Shown one piece after another: positions 8,390 through 17,031 of a stretch of 61,781 nt of DNA. The position numbers and the translations under genes were made by a program. The notes below the pieces were generated by a model. That model saw only the letters and a list, made by a program, of their open reading frames with translations, was not told the origin of the DNA and ran no database searches. The stretch is from a virus. Numbering within the stretch: the stretch's first letter is position 1; every line of letters starts with the position of its first letter. The stretch lies in the IMG/VR virus record IMGVR_UViG_3300028374_000014, positions 1 through 61,781 of that record; one strand, given 5' to 3'.

Positions 8390-9281
8390 AAAAAAACTCT
8401 GGCGTTAGCCCAACTTCCTCCTCGATGAGATTAGTGCAATAATCCCCTGCACACTGTTGTCGTGCTAACAGTTTCACCGTAGGTTGACACATCTTGTAAA
8501 TATCTCGCCAATACTTAGCATCGCGTGCAGGCATATTTGTGAAGAAATTATCCAACTTGGTTCTATCAGTTTCACCATTCACTGAAACAACAATTTTCTT
8601 CATATGATCAACATTGCCAAGTTGACCAAATCCCTGTTTGCGTTTGAATGCACCATATTGGAATAATTGGCGTTCTAACACTCCGTCAGATACTTTTGAC
8701 TCGACGACCACTTTGCTAACCGGGAGTTCAAACACTAAGTGCCCATCTTCATTAAGTGATACATTGAATACATCTTTAATATTATCATCCAAAAACCCTT
8801 TTTGGGTATGAAGATTGGATTCTTCATTATCTGACATATCTACTTCAATTTTATTCGCTGCGCGACAAGCGGGACAAGCGACTGTGGCTTCGAATGTTGG
8901 TCCATAGGCTGTTCGGCGAGCAGCAACCATAATGGCTAACCTATCACCTTCCAAAATCACCTTCGGATCAATGTCTTCCATCAGAATAGAATCAATAAAC
9001 TTATCAAATAAGATACCTTCACGCATATACTCTCGATTTGCTAGAATATCTTCATGATAAGCTGTCATCGTCTTGATTTCAACTTTCCCGGTTGATAAAG
9101 GGTTATTTGATGCGTATAGTTTACCTTCGGATGGAAGGTCCACAAACTCTGTTGTTGCTGTGTTCCAAAATTCCAAGCCTTTGTTTTTCGGCTTTTCTTC
9201 TTTTGATACAGCAAGGTCTTCCTGTGTCTCTTCAACATTATCAGGAAGACCTAGCCGATCTTGATTATTTCTGCTTTCCAT
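8367..9281 (-). CDS. Tail assembly chaperone / gp26-type baseplate protein, zero frame
   Basis: A 304-residue protein of the T4 gp26-type (T4_baseplate) family. The visible pattern is LPSEGKLYASNNPLSTGKVE, then MTAYHEDILANRE, a GDRLAIMVAARRTAYG helix-turn, and two Cys pairs: CPAC near the middle and C...C near the C-terminus, likely binding zinc. The family acts as an assembly chaperone of the tail or baseplate hub. The gene lies between tail tube and tape measure, the standard slot for G/GT-type chaperones. Only seven residues (WPRSRLK) follow the slippery FF codons at 296-297 before the stop, so the zero-frame end is probably the short form of a frameshift pair. Confidence 0.82.
   Translation of the reverse strand: MESRNNQDRLGLPDNVEETQEDLAVSKEEKPKNKGLEFWNTATTEFVDLPSEGKLYASNNPLSTGKVEIKTMTAYHEDILANREYMREGILFDKFIDSILMEDIDPKVILEGDRLAIMVAARRTAYGPTFEATVACPACRAANKIEVDMSDNEESNLHTQKGFLDDNIKDVFNVSLNEDGHLVFELPVSKVVVESKVSDGVLERQLFQYGAFKRKQGFGQLGNVDHMKKIVVSVNGETDRTKLDNFFTNMPARDAKYWRDIYKMCQPTVKLLARQQCAGDYCTNLIEEEVGLTPEFFWPRSRLK
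8390..8396 (-). promoter_or_regulatory. Probable programmed ribosomal frameshift site (T7 run)
   Basis: The minus strand has GAG-TTT-TTT-TGG in the gp26-like frame. The run of seven T's lets two Phe-tRNAs re-pair after a +1 or -2 slip, giving TTT-TTT-(T)-GGC and access to a 60-codon frame ending at 8207. The zero-frame stop lies 7 codons after the slip. Tail chaperones often use such shifts (-1 in lambda, -2 in Mu, +1 in SPP1). Confidence 0.7.
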
Positions 9282-9311
9282 TTAAAACTCTTTCATTAGG
9301 TTAAAAATCTA

Positions 9312-9863
9312 TTATCCACCAACAGGAGGATTGAATGTTTCTAGTTTAGCAAAATCATACTTGATTGTTAACGTAAGATCTGATAAATCTTCGTTATCAT
9401 ACGCTACATCACTCGGTTTAACGTTGGAAATCCACGCATTTTGCAGCGTCCAACGGTCTACCACACGACCTTCGGCATCAATCATGTCCAAAACAACTGA
9501 TTTACGAGAACCAAGGCTCATCGCCTCAACTGCTCGACGTTTTGAGATCGTGTTAAGATTCGTGAACGAAAGATTAGCATCAGGATTGATCCATTGATAG
9601 CCGGAATCACTAATGATTTGTTTCATCTTTTCAGACGAGTTATCATCAATGGGATCCACTAATGTGACATCAATATCCTGCCACGAAACTTTCGCAGGGA
9701 ATTTAAATTCATGATTAAGATAATCATGAGTAGCATTTGAAATCTCAAAATTTGGTCGGCCTGTTGACTTAACCAAATAGAAAATAATATCTGCCACACT
9801 CATGATGAACCGAAAGTTTTGTTTCGGTTCCATATTTGGTGAACTCCAGAATTGACCAGCCAT
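9312..9863 (-). CDS. Tail tube protein (gp19-like)
   Basis: A 183-residue protein immediately after the sheath gene. The pattern is typical of gp19-type tubes: NFRFIMSVADIIFYLVKSTGRP near the N-terminus, EFKFPAKVSWQDIDVTLVDP in the first third, and a C-terminal beta-strand region LTLTIKYDFAKLETF. The length matches T4 gp19 (163 aa). It polymerises as stacked hexamers inside the sheath. An AAGGAGAA ribosome site precedes the ATG at 9863. A later in-frame ATG would remove the first ~20 residues, but the chosen start has the better ribosome site. Confidence 0.88.
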   Translation of the reverse strand: MAGQFWSSPNMEPKQNFRFIMSVADIIFYLVKSTGRPNFEISNATHDYLNHEFKFPAKVSWQDIDVTLVDPIDDNSSEKMKQIISDSGYQWINPDANLSFTNLNTISKRRAVEAMSLGSRKSVVLDMIDAEGRVVDRWTLQNAWISNVKPSDVAYDNEDLSDLTLTIKYDFAKLETFNPPVGG

Positions 9864-9907
9864 TTTATATGATTCTCCTTAAAGTAATCGTGCTCATGTT
9901 AACTATA

Positions 9908-12778
9908 TTAGTCATCGAATTCTGCGCCAGTATTTGTGATCACAAAATCAATTGCGAAGAATTCCACCGTTCTTGTTGGAACAATGATGATTTTCGCATA
10001 CATGATATTTCGATCGACCAAATCATCTGTCGTAGTCGTCTCATCTAATATAAGCTTATATTTATTAATGCCGAATCGCGACTTCGCGTCATCTAAAATA
10101 GGTGAGGCAGAAGCTTTGAAACTTTTCCAAGTTTCTGCAACATTCGGCTCGAATAACGTTGTTGCTGCAACGCGTGAAATTCGCTTTTTCATGTCAATCA
10201 TCAAACGACGAACATTCACACGATCCAACGCTGAACTTTCAGTTTGCAACGTTTTTTGACCCCAAACCACAATACCTTCATTCGGCATTTTGGCAATTGA
10301 GTTGATTCGTGTACGATAAAGGTCATCGCGATCGTCGCTGTAAAGACGACGAGAAACGTTAACCACATCGAGGCCCGAATCACCCTTTGTCAAGCCACCG
10401 CGTGTGAATCCGGCTGGTGCGAACCAAGGCGCTGCCACTTTATCAGTGCGAGCCATTGTTCCGAGAGCCACCACAGAAGGCGGTACCCATACCAAACTAC
10501 CATTAAGGCTATCACGAATCTGTACCCACGGTTCGTAAGCTGCTCCATAAGACGTTGAGAGGCCGCGTGCTTTCATGTTGGATACAACCGTAGCTGTATC
10601 ACCTAAGCGGTCAGTGAACGTGTTAGAAGACTCCTCGCGGGCCGTGAAGCCGCCTTTAGGATCAATGAGTGCTAACGAATCACCACGATTCTCACAAATA
10701 CGTGTTAATAGACCAGTTAGACCTTCGTTTGTAAGACCCGGGATTACAGCAAGATTGTGATCAATTACTTCAGGATCACTAACTGCTTCAATCGCTTTCT
10801 TATATGTATAGTATACTGAATCACTTGTTTCCGTTGGTGTAGATGCAATTGCACTATTTCTAAACGGATTCATTTCTGTGATATCCACACCGTCAAAACC
10901 ACCGTATAATGGTGTAGTGAAACGGTTGTGATTATTATCAAGCAACGACTCATATCCAAATACTGCACTAATAGATGTTCCGCCTGCTCGACTACCTGAC
11001 ATATATTCTGCTGGCGCAGAAACATTGTTCAATTGTGTTGAAGAACCCGATACATCGTCAAGTGTAAAGACCCACGAATATTCGACAAACTCACCACCAT
11101 CTGTTTCACTACGATAATCGCCTGACAATGGTCTGACATAATCGGCGTATCCATCATCATGCAATGTAGAAGTAGCGGTACGAGTTGTTGTTACACCGTA
11201 ATAACTTTTAATCGCATCGCCAGTTGAGCCATCCGTTGCTTTAGAACGAAGTTGAAGTTCTGGGAATTCAAATGAGCCCGTAAAGATGAACGAACCAACA
11301 TTGACAAACTCTGTAGCCTCTTGATTAGCATGAGGTACAGAACCGGCGCCCTTCACTAATGAACCGGTAAACTGTGTTTGTTCGTCGGTTTCATCAGGGT
11401 ACATTTCGTTCGCTGAACCGGAAATCAATGCAAATGCTTTGTGTTTTTCCGGGCCAAATACGCCGAACGGAAGTGATGCAGGATTAACCATACCATTCAT
11501 GACAGAATCATTCATTTCAACACGAATGTATGAAGATCGATTGTCATATGTACCAATTTCCTTAAATCGTTTCTTGATGTCATCCCAACTAAGGTATTTA
11601 TCACCAATTCGAACTGCGATAAAGTCAGCCGAAGCCGGATTCAAATTACAACCACTATATCTTTCAATGATTTGCGGATTTGCGTCACTGTCTTGTGTGC
11701 GACGAACAACAACATCAAATGTGCCATATTCTTCTGACGTTGATGTAGAAGCTCGAACATTTTGAATAGAAATCTTCAGATTCTTAGAATCCCATGTGCC
11801 ACCAGTCAACGAATGGAGACGGAACAACTTCTGCAAGTTTCGTGGCTCAAACGTTGATACAGCAGCATCAAAATCTTGTGAGATAAACCAACCTGTTTTT
11901 GCAGCTTGATTTTTATATTTATATGTGCCACCAGAAACATCACCGCTGTGTGAACCCTCAAGTGCCATAACCATAGCAAATTGTGAACCAGCCGCGGAAG
12001 ATGTGACAAGTGTGTCAAGGTGACGCTCGTAAGATTCACCTAACCAGTAGTTGTATGTATCAGAGGCATCAAAAATGTCTGTGTTTGTAAGAATTGGATT
12101 CGTGTTGAACACGCGTCGAATATATTTGTCTGATGACCGATTGAAGTTAAAGTCTGTTTCAATAACTGTTGCGTCATTAGCATCTTTGATAATTGCTCGG
12201 AATTGCTTATTAGAGCCATTCGAAGTGAACAGCGTTGCAGAACCAGAATCCGTTCCACCGTCTCGTGTAGAACCTGACAAAACAATTGAGCCGGTTTGTA
12301 AGTACCAGACCGCTGCAAGAGCACCGGTCAATGCTGACTCAGTAGAGCCAGAGTCAATAACGAATAGACCATATGCTCCACCATTTGTTCCAACTGTTGT
12401 TGTTGGAGTATTATCAGTTTCCCATCCGGCTTTACCAGAGGCTTCGGCATTATCACTTTGATCACCAAGAAGACGAACAAAAGTTAATGGCGCGTTGTTG
12501 CGCAACCAAGCTTCGGCAGCATATGCACCGTACGTTGGTGATGCAGGAAGCGCTTCGCGCCAAACGTCACCATTCACGGTTCCGGGCGTCGGTGCACCGA
12601 ATACCTCAATAAATTCAGAAAATGAATTAACTTGAATTGGCTGCATCGCCGGGCCCTTTTGGGAACGGCCGACCACAACCGGGCCGATGTTATCTGTAGC
12701 AACGGACGGAAGCTGTGAATTATCTATTTCTCGGAACTCGACCCCGGGAGATATAAAGCGGAACTTTTTGACTGACAT
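9908..12778 (-). CDS. Tail sheath protein (gp18-like), 956 aa
   Basis: A 956-residue contractile sheath protein. The N-terminus has the sheath signature SPGVEFREID, then GPVVVGRSQKGP and SFSEFIEVFG. The C-terminal part has the conserved sheath polymerisation fold: GIVVWGQKTLQ, VNVRRLMIDMKKRIS, and the final strand VEFFAIDFVITNTGAEF. It is much longer than T4 gp18 (659 aa). The extra ~300 residues in the middle are Ser/Thr/Gly-rich and probably form surface-exposed domains, as in other large sheaths. It is followed by the tube gene after 44 bases. An AGGAGAA ribosome site and a TATAAAAT box lie upstream. Confidence 0.93.
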   Translation of the reverse strand: MSVKKFRFISPGVEFREIDNSQLPSVATDNIGPVVVGRSQKGPAMQPIQVNSFSEFIEVFGAPTPGTVNGDVWREALPASPTYGAYAAEAWLRNNAPLTFVRLLGDQSDNAEASGKAGWETDNTPTTTVGTNGGAYGLFVIDSGSTESALTGALAAVWYLQTGSIVLSGSTRDGGTDSGSATLFTSNGSNKQFRAIIKDANDATVIETDFNFNRSSDKYIRRVFNTNPILTNTDIFDASDTYNYWLGESYERHLDTLVTSSAAGSQFAMVMALEGSHSGDVSGGTYKYKNQAAKTGWFISQDFDAAVSTFEPRNLQKLFRLHSLTGGTWDSKNLKISIQNVRASTSTSEEYGTFDVVVRRTQDSDANPQIIERYSGCNLNPASADFIAVRIGDKYLSWDDIKKRFKEIGTYDNRSSYIRVEMNDSVMNGMVNPASLPFGVFGPEKHKAFALISGSANEMYPDETDEQTQFTGSLVKGAGSVPHANQEATEFVNVGSFIFTGSFEFPELQLRSKATDGSTGDAIKSYYGVTTTRTATSTLHDDGYADYVRPLSGDYRSETDGGEFVEYSWVFTLDDVSGSSTQLNNVSAPAEYMSGSRAGGTSISAVFGYESLLDNNHNRFTTPLYGGFDGVDITEMNPFRNSAIASTPTETSDSVYYTYKKAIEAVSDPEVIDHNLAVIPGLTNEGLTGLLTRICENRGDSLALIDPKGGFTAREESSNTFTDRLGDTATVVSNMKARGLSTSYGAAYEPWVQIRDSLNGSLVWVPPSVVALGTMARTDKVAAPWFAPAGFTRGGLTKGDSGLDVVNVSRRLYSDDRDDLYRTRINSIAKMPNEGIVVWGQKTLQTESSALDRVNVRRLMIDMKKRISRVAATTLFEPNVAETWKSFKASASPILDDAKSRFGINKYKLILDETTTTDDLVDRNIMYAKIIIVPTRTVEFFAIDFVITNTGAEFDD

Positions 12779-12797
12779 ATGGTTTTCTCCTGCTTAA

Positions 12798-12805
12798 ATT
12801 TTATA
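12798..12805 (-). promoter_or_regulatory. Candidate late promoter upstream of sheath
   Basis: TATAAAAT on the minus strand, about 20 bases before the sheath ATG, in the 115-base non-coding gap between the cargo gene at 12894 and the sheath gene. A small palindrome (ACTAAT-ACTT-ATTAGT) lies just upstream. The core resembles T4-type late promoters; no -35 box is seen. Confidence 0.35.
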
Positions 12806-12893
12806 GCATAAGATATAAGAATCTTTCACTAATAAGTATTAGTAAATTTTTGGGAAAGTAATTTTGATTTCAATTTGCCGGCGAAGGTGTTAT

Positions 12894-14060
12894 CTATAGA
12901 TGAAAATCTTCGCTATTATCACTGAACAACTTATGAAACTCGCGGCTTGGCATCTTTTCATATTCTTCACGATATGGAACAACTCTGATATATTTATCGT
13001 CTTTCCCAAGCAAATGGCCATTCGTAATATATTCCTCTCCATCGATTGTAAGAACAGAGTATGCTGATGTTAATTTAGCGCGGGATGGGAACGGTCCCAC
13101 AAAACTAGAATCAGAAGCCCATTGTGGTTGCAGCATTAACTGAACAATGTTCCACGGCAAATCTGTGTTCTCCTCACCGTACGAGTGCCGTGTTACACCA
13201 CTTGCTTTCACTCTTGTCGCTCCGAGAATTTCTATAATATCTCGAATTAAAGGAAGATATTTTTCTTTCGGTGGAGTGCCGCTTTGACCTTGTATACCTT
13301 TTAACGTTTTTGACTCTGGCTCCCAAGTAGCAATCACCTTTGGGTTGTTTACTTTATCATACAAAAGGATCATTGATGCGTTTTCTTCTAGTGTCATTAC
13401 ACCCAGACTGCCGCAGTTCTTCATCTTTTTACCAACAGCGCGGCATTTCTTGCTTTTAGTGTCCACCCACTTGTATCCATTAGGGTATTTTTTAAGAACG
13501 TCGAAATTAGGCAATTGTGTCCGTTCGTAGAATTTTTCTTTAGCTTCCGAATATTCTAAATTTTTATAAGGCCCTAAATCCGTTAATTTACCGTCAATAA
13601 TCGCTTGGATAAATTCCGAATTCAAAACATAACTTAAATCACCAATCATGCGCTTTTCGATATCTTCAATGATGTTGTCTATCTCTTCATCCGTAAAAGC
13701 GATTCTTTCCCCTAAAAATTCAATATCATGAACTTCAACAAATTTTTGATTTTTCCATTTTGGGTGGTTATAGTTGTAAAACTTCTCGTATCGCGGATCG
13801 CAGCAGGGTAATTCTCTTAAACTTTCAAGAAATTTTTTAATTTCTATATTATCAAAAATATCTGTCCTAGTGAAATTTCCGGCCTTTTCGAGCCCCTTTC
13901 CATAATGATCTGTTGCCCACTTTGCCACCAAAAAACTATTCTTTCCAAAAAGCTTTTGAAAGATGCGAGCAATATCTGGAGGGAAACCCAAAATTCTTTT
14001 CATATTGCCTTGGGAGTCCTCTTTGACAACGCCTCTCCAATTTTCCATTAGCTGTCTCAT
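12894..14060 (-). CDS. Putative head-packaged cargo protein with capsid-targeting-like N-terminus, 388 aa
   Basis: The N-terminus MRQLMENWRGVVKE matches a peptide shared with six other proteins here, and a V-K-E site after residue 14 fits gp21-type prohead protease cleavage. The body is helical up to ~200. It then carries GYKWVDTKSKKC, GKKMKNCG, a beta segment ATWEPESKTLKGIQGQSGTPP and a C-terminal domain with HSYGEENTDLPW. The conserved Cys pair and Gly/Gln motifs suggest an enzyme or binding fold I cannot name. It sits between tail-completion and sheath genes with no obvious tail role. I infer that it is packaged in the head and delivered with DNA. The function is unknown. Confidence 0.6.
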   Translation of the reverse strand: MRQLMENWRGVVKEDSQGNMKRILGFPPDIARIFQKLFGKNSFLVAKWATDHYGKGLEKAGNFTRTDIFDNIEIKKFLESLRELPCCDPRYEKFYNYNHPKWKNQKFVEVHDIEFLGERIAFTDEEIDNIIEDIEKRMIGDLSYVLNSEFIQAIIDGKLTDLGPYKNLEYSEAKEKFYERTQLPNFDVLKKYPNGYKWVDTKSKKCRAVGKKMKNCGSLGVMTLEENASMILLYDKVNNPKVIATWEPESKTLKGIQGQSGTPPKEKYLPLIRDIIEILGATRVKASGVTRHSYGEENTDLPWNIVQLMLQPQWASDSSFVGPFPSRAKLTSAYSVLTIDGEEYITNGHLLGKDDKYIRVVPYREEYEKMPSREFHKLFSDNSEDFHL

Positions 14061-14063
14061 AAT

Positions 14064-14138
14064 TTAATACCTCGCGGCGACATACAGGACGCATAGGGCA
14101 AATAAGAAACCAACAACAATTTCTATAACTCCAATCAT
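14064..14138 (-). CDS. Micro-ORF: 24-aa single-span membrane peptide
   Basis: A 24-codon frame, MIGVIEIVVGFLFALCVLY followed by VAARY. It is almost entirely a hydrophobic helix. Its ATG overlaps the TGA of the gene at 14135 (ATGA), and it ends three bases before the ATG of the gene at 14060. It fills the whole 74-base gap between two genes, which favours it being real. Small phage membrane peptides can act in lysis, host inhibition or anchoring; no function can be assigned. Confidence 0.45.
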   Translation of the reverse strand: MIGVIEIVVGFLFALCVLYVAARY

Positions 14139-14968
14139 TGACTATACTTCCCAAAAAGTTCATCAAATTCTTCGTCGGTTAATACGCTTTCTTCAAAACT
14201 TATTTCTACTGCATTTTCCCGAATGGCGATCGCCGGCTGTTCGCGATTATCACCTTCACCGATTATGTAACCTTTCACACGAATAGGTATCTCGGCTTTA
14301 AATATTCTCTCTTCTTCGTCGAAATTCTCCAAGTTATCATTCTGACCAAAATCATCATCAAAATACGCTTCATATTTCCAATCACCATTCTTAACTAAGA
14401 AATACTTGTGGTTTCCAGCTTTCGTCAAAAACGGTGTAAGCATCTCATTCATTTGTTGTTGGTATTCACAACGAAGCACAACCACATAACTTAAATCTAG
14501 ATATACAATATTCGGAATCATAAAGTGCTCATATACGACCTTCTCGTTTTCTTTCAAAGGTGCAACAGCTTTAAAGTTTAGTTTTCCTTCTTTCCGAAGA
14601 GCCCGGGCACGCTCAAATTCCGACGTTTTTGGACCATTGATGCGTTTCGACCATGCAATCCTCATACCACCTTTCTTATCTGGTGTTTCAGGAACAGCTG
14701 CCCAATACTTTCCTTTGAAATTCAAGTTTTTTGATGTCTTTGCTCGACGTGTGGTCATTTGAGGCAAAATCAAAACACCCTTTGCATCGCGCAATCTCAA
14801 ATCTTTCTTAACCTGATATGCTCGCTCTGCGCCAGTCCATACGAAAGGCACAGGTTTCCACCCTTTGTTAGTTGTAGCGTGAATGTTTAATTCTTTTACA
14901 AAGTCTAACACTGCCTGATCGATATGTTCCAAAGTGGAAAGATCTAGATTTACTGTTTTATTTTTCAT
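14135..14968 (-). CDS. Probable tail completion / sheath terminator protein (gp15-like)
   Basis: A 277-residue protein from the ATG at 14968 (an in-frame ATG at 14980 is also possible). The N-terminal pattern VNLDLSTLEHIDQAVLDFV, then GWKPVPFVWTGAERA and RDAKGVLILPQM, is one I associate with tail-completion proteins that cap the sheath and tube at the neck. The length is near T4 gp15 (272 aa). The Asp/Glu-rich C-terminus (SVLTDEEFDELF) may be flexible. It lies in a neck/tail-completion stretch, one base after the ART-like gene. The assignment is by pattern and position. Confidence 0.6.
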   Translation of the reverse strand: MKNKTVNLDLSTLEHIDQAVLDFVKELNIHATTNKGWKPVPFVWTGAERAYQVKKDLRLRDAKGVLILPQMTTRRAKTSKNLNFKGKYWAAVPETPDKKGGMRIAWSKRINGPKTSEFERARALRKEGKLNFKAVAPLKENEKVVYEHFMIPNIVYLDLSYVVVLRCEYQQQMNEMLTPFLTKAGNHKYFLVKNGDWKYEAYFDDDFGQNDNLENFDEEERIFKAEIPIRVKGYIIGEGDNREQPAIAIRENAVEISFEESVLTDEEFDELFGKYSQ

Positions 14969-14969
14969 T

Positions 14970-15632
14970 TTAGATATCATCCTCGGGGAGCAACGACATT
15001 TGGCGAGCGCGGTGTTTCTTACTAGCAATATATTTCAGTATATTTTCACCGCCCACATCACGATGCCACTTTAATCCGTCTGACAACTTACCCCAAGCTA
15101 ACATGATGGCTTGTTCGGGCTTATACACAACCAAAACGGGACCATCAGTGCGTCCTGTAAAGATTAGCCCATCCAATTTCTCTATAGTTCCGTCATCATT
15201 AATCAATTGTTGTGCTAATCTGTATGCTATTTCACTAGTGTAATTATTATCCAAATTTGAGCGAATACCTTCATCATTTAAGAAGTCTTGTAACCCCAAA
15301 TCATGAAATTTTTGTTCTATTGTTCTATTGTCACCCATTTTTCTTGACACACTTTTATCCAACACCAAGAAACGATCTGTTATGCTCACTGCAAACTTAA
15401 TCACAATATCACCATAAAGTCCCGATCCTGTTGATCCGTTTTCTAAATCATAAGTTGCGTACAAAGCTTTCCCGTAGGACGCGTCTGTGTTTTTCTGTAA
15501 ACTATATCCCTGAGTAAGCATCGATTTTATATCTTTAAAAGAATTTGTCCCGTGATATACCGTAGCTTTCCTACTATAAACCCGTTCATTTATGGTTTTT
15601 CTCCAATTTTCCATGATAAGTTTAAGATGCAT
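14970..15632 (-). CDS. ADP-ribosyltransferase-like cargo protein with capsid-targeting-like N-terminus
   Basis: A 220-residue protein from the ATG at 15632, chosen for the AAGGA ribosome site 8 bases upstream. It opens MHLKLIMENWRKTINE, the shared cargo peptide, with an I-N-E site at residue 16, followed by RVYS. The rest resembles H-Y-E type ADP-ribosyltransferases: VYHGTN (His27), SYGKALYATYD (Tyr53/Tyr58) and VLVVYKPEQAIML (Glu173/Gln174). These transfer ADP-ribose from NAD to host targets. T4 Alt is also a head-packaged ADP-ribosyltransferase, though with a different (R-S-E) motif. The catalytic assignment is by motif only. Confidence 0.6.
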   Translation of the reverse strand: MHLKLIMENWRKTINERVYSRKATVYHGTNSFKDIKSMLTQGYSLQKNTDASYGKALYATYDLENGSTGSGLYGDIVIKFAVSITDRFLVLDKSVSRKMGDNRTIEQKFHDLGLQDFLNDEGIRSNLDNNYTSEIAYRLAQQLINDDGTIEKLDGLIFTGRTDGPVLVVYKPEQAIMLAWGKLSDGLKWHRDVGGENILKYIASKKHRARQMSLLPEDDI

Positions 15633-16116
15633 CGAATTGTCCTTCGCGAGCTTTACGTGCTTCAACCGATACTTCAAATTTATGATCGGGTTGGCCGAAG
15701 AGTTCGTCGGGTTGTGCAACCTTGTGAATTTCGTACAGAATGTCACCCCATAAAATATAATCACCTTCTCTTACGAATAGGTTCTGATCTTCTGTTAATC
15801 TTCTTTTAAAGAAATGAACCGTAATCGCCGTTTTCTTATCTGGTCCTAAGCTGTCTTCGAAATTTGTTTCAATACCGCCCCACTCAACAACAGCGAACGA
15901 TTGAACTGGAGATAGAAAACTTTTGACAATAGCTTCACCGTATATATTCCATCTTGTACTAACTTGATCAATAGGGTAGTATAACAATTGCTGACCTCGG
16001 ATTCTTTCCGAGACTTCATCATTAATTTGCTTAACAAAATCGCGTTCTCTTTTATTGGTGAATAAAGGAGCCGGTGGCGTACTCAATCTTGACCATTTTT
16101 TGCCATCATCTGCCAT
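15622..16116 (-). CDS. Neck / head-completion protein (gp14-like), 164 aa
   Basis: A 164-residue protein with the pattern PPAPLFTNKRERDFVKQIND, then LLYYPIDQVSTRWNIYGEA, GDYILWGDILYEIHKV and a C-terminal EARKAREGQFD. I recognise this layout as a neck or head-closure component in T4-like phages, joining the portal vertex to the tail. Its last 11 bases overlap the start of the ART-like gene. It stands among cargo genes, between the major neck protein (19189) and the tail-completion gene (14135). Confidence 0.65.
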   Translation of the reverse strand: MADDGKKWSRLSTPPAPLFTNKRERDFVKQINDEVSERIRGQQLLYYPIDQVSTRWNIYGEAIVKSFLSPVQSFAVVEWGGIETNFEDSLGPDKKTAITVHFFKRRLTEDQNLFVREGDYILWGDILYEIHKVAQPDELFGQPDHKFEVSVEARKAREGQFDAS

Positions 16117-16130
16117 AATTTGTTCTCTCC

Positions 16131-17030
16131 TTAATCATGGCCGAAGCCTGCGTCAATAATTTTGATCACCTTTTTTTCATTGAACCCCAAATTATTGCTA
16201 TGAAAATCATCGGGATTAACATTGGCTACTCGCATTGCTTCCAAGAGCCGCGCGAAATTTGGATCAGGATTCTCATAATATTTGAACAAGGCGCTTAGTG
16301 CATCTTTATGCAACCGTTGTCCCTCTGGGTCTTTGTATAGTTTGTACGTACTAAATTGCAGTAGTGCTGATACTACTACCATACCATGTTTAATGCCACC
16401 AGAAGGTGGATAGTCAGACCTGTAAAGCTTTGTAACATTCCATTTATATTTCAATAATATCTTAACTGTATTATTAATGTCATGCGTTTTATGTCGTGAT
16501 CGTGCGAATTTCTGTAATTCATTACCAATAATGCTCGTAGGTTCAAAATTATTTGCTATCTTTTCACGGAATTGATCAGATATAGTAAATAATTTTGGGA
16601 ATAACATCTTGTATCGTTCTATTGAATTGTGTCCTTTACCTATTTGTTCTACATATTCGACAATAAACCACAAATAATCTCGGTCGTCGTACGCTTCAAT
16701 TTTAGGAAACGCATCAAGATTGAATTGATTGAATTTTCTAATTTCTTTTTTATTCTCGCCTATCGCTTTGTCGTATACTGATCTAACAATTTTAACAACC
16801 TCCCCACCGGGTGACTGGTAGGCCGCTCTGGTCAGGCCTTCGCCAAGGCAGGTGAAGTTATTGTTCTTAAAAAAGCGATAAAGACGAGAGTGTTTTTCTC
16901 TTAGGGTAATTTTTTTATGTTCTATTAGATTATCTAATTCATATGAATTCTGTATAAACGCATGCATTTCTTCAGAATACACATTTTCTTTGAGAACGCT
17001 TCTTCTGCAATTTTCAAATAGTTTTTGCAT
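16131..17030 (-). CDS. Protein-kinase-like cargo protein A, capsid-targeting-like N-terminus
   Basis: A 299-residue protein from the ATG at 17030, directly after the upstream stop. The N-terminus MQKLFENCRRSVLKE has an L-K-E site at residue 15, followed by NVYS. A kinase-type fold follows: a Gly-rich loop LGEGLTRAAYQS (62-73) with Lys80 in GGEVVKIV, a hinge-like YLWFIVEYVE (119-128), a catalytic-loop-like PDDFHSNNLG (273-282, Asp and Asn), and a DFG-like IIDAGFG (291-297). A paralogue lies at 31059-31901. Phage kinases can modify host RNA polymerase and other proteins (T7 gp0.7). Whether this one is active or a pseudokinase cannot be judged by eye. Confidence 0.6.
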   Translation of the reverse strand: MQKLFENCRRSVLKENVYSEEMHAFIQNSYELDNLIEHKKITLREKHSRLYRFFKNNNFTCLGEGLTRAAYQSPGGEVVKIVRSVYDKAIGENKKEIRKFNQFNLDAFPKIEAYDDRDYLWFIVEYVEQIGKGHNSIERYKMLFPKLFTISDQFREKIANNFEPTSIIGNELQKFARSRHKTHDINNTVKILLKYKWNVTKLYRSDYPPSGGIKHGMVVVSALLQFSTYKLYKDPEGQRLHKDALSALFKYYENPDPNFARLLEAMRVANVNPDDFHSNNLGFNEKKVIKIIDAGFGHD

Positions 17031-17031
17031 A

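Noticed and set aside
9073-9304. Plus-strand short frames opposite the tail chaperone
   Set aside because: Shadows without ribosome sites.
12818-12845. Palindrome ACTAATACTTATTAGT before the sheath gene as a terminator
   Set aside because: AT-only short stem with no T-run after it; at most a weak structure.
15633-15764. Longer start for the ADP-ribosyltransferase-like gene (44 more residues)
   Set aside because: The extension overlaps the neck gene in another frame, and the ATG at 15632 has a good ribosome site and restores the cargo peptide at the N-terminus.
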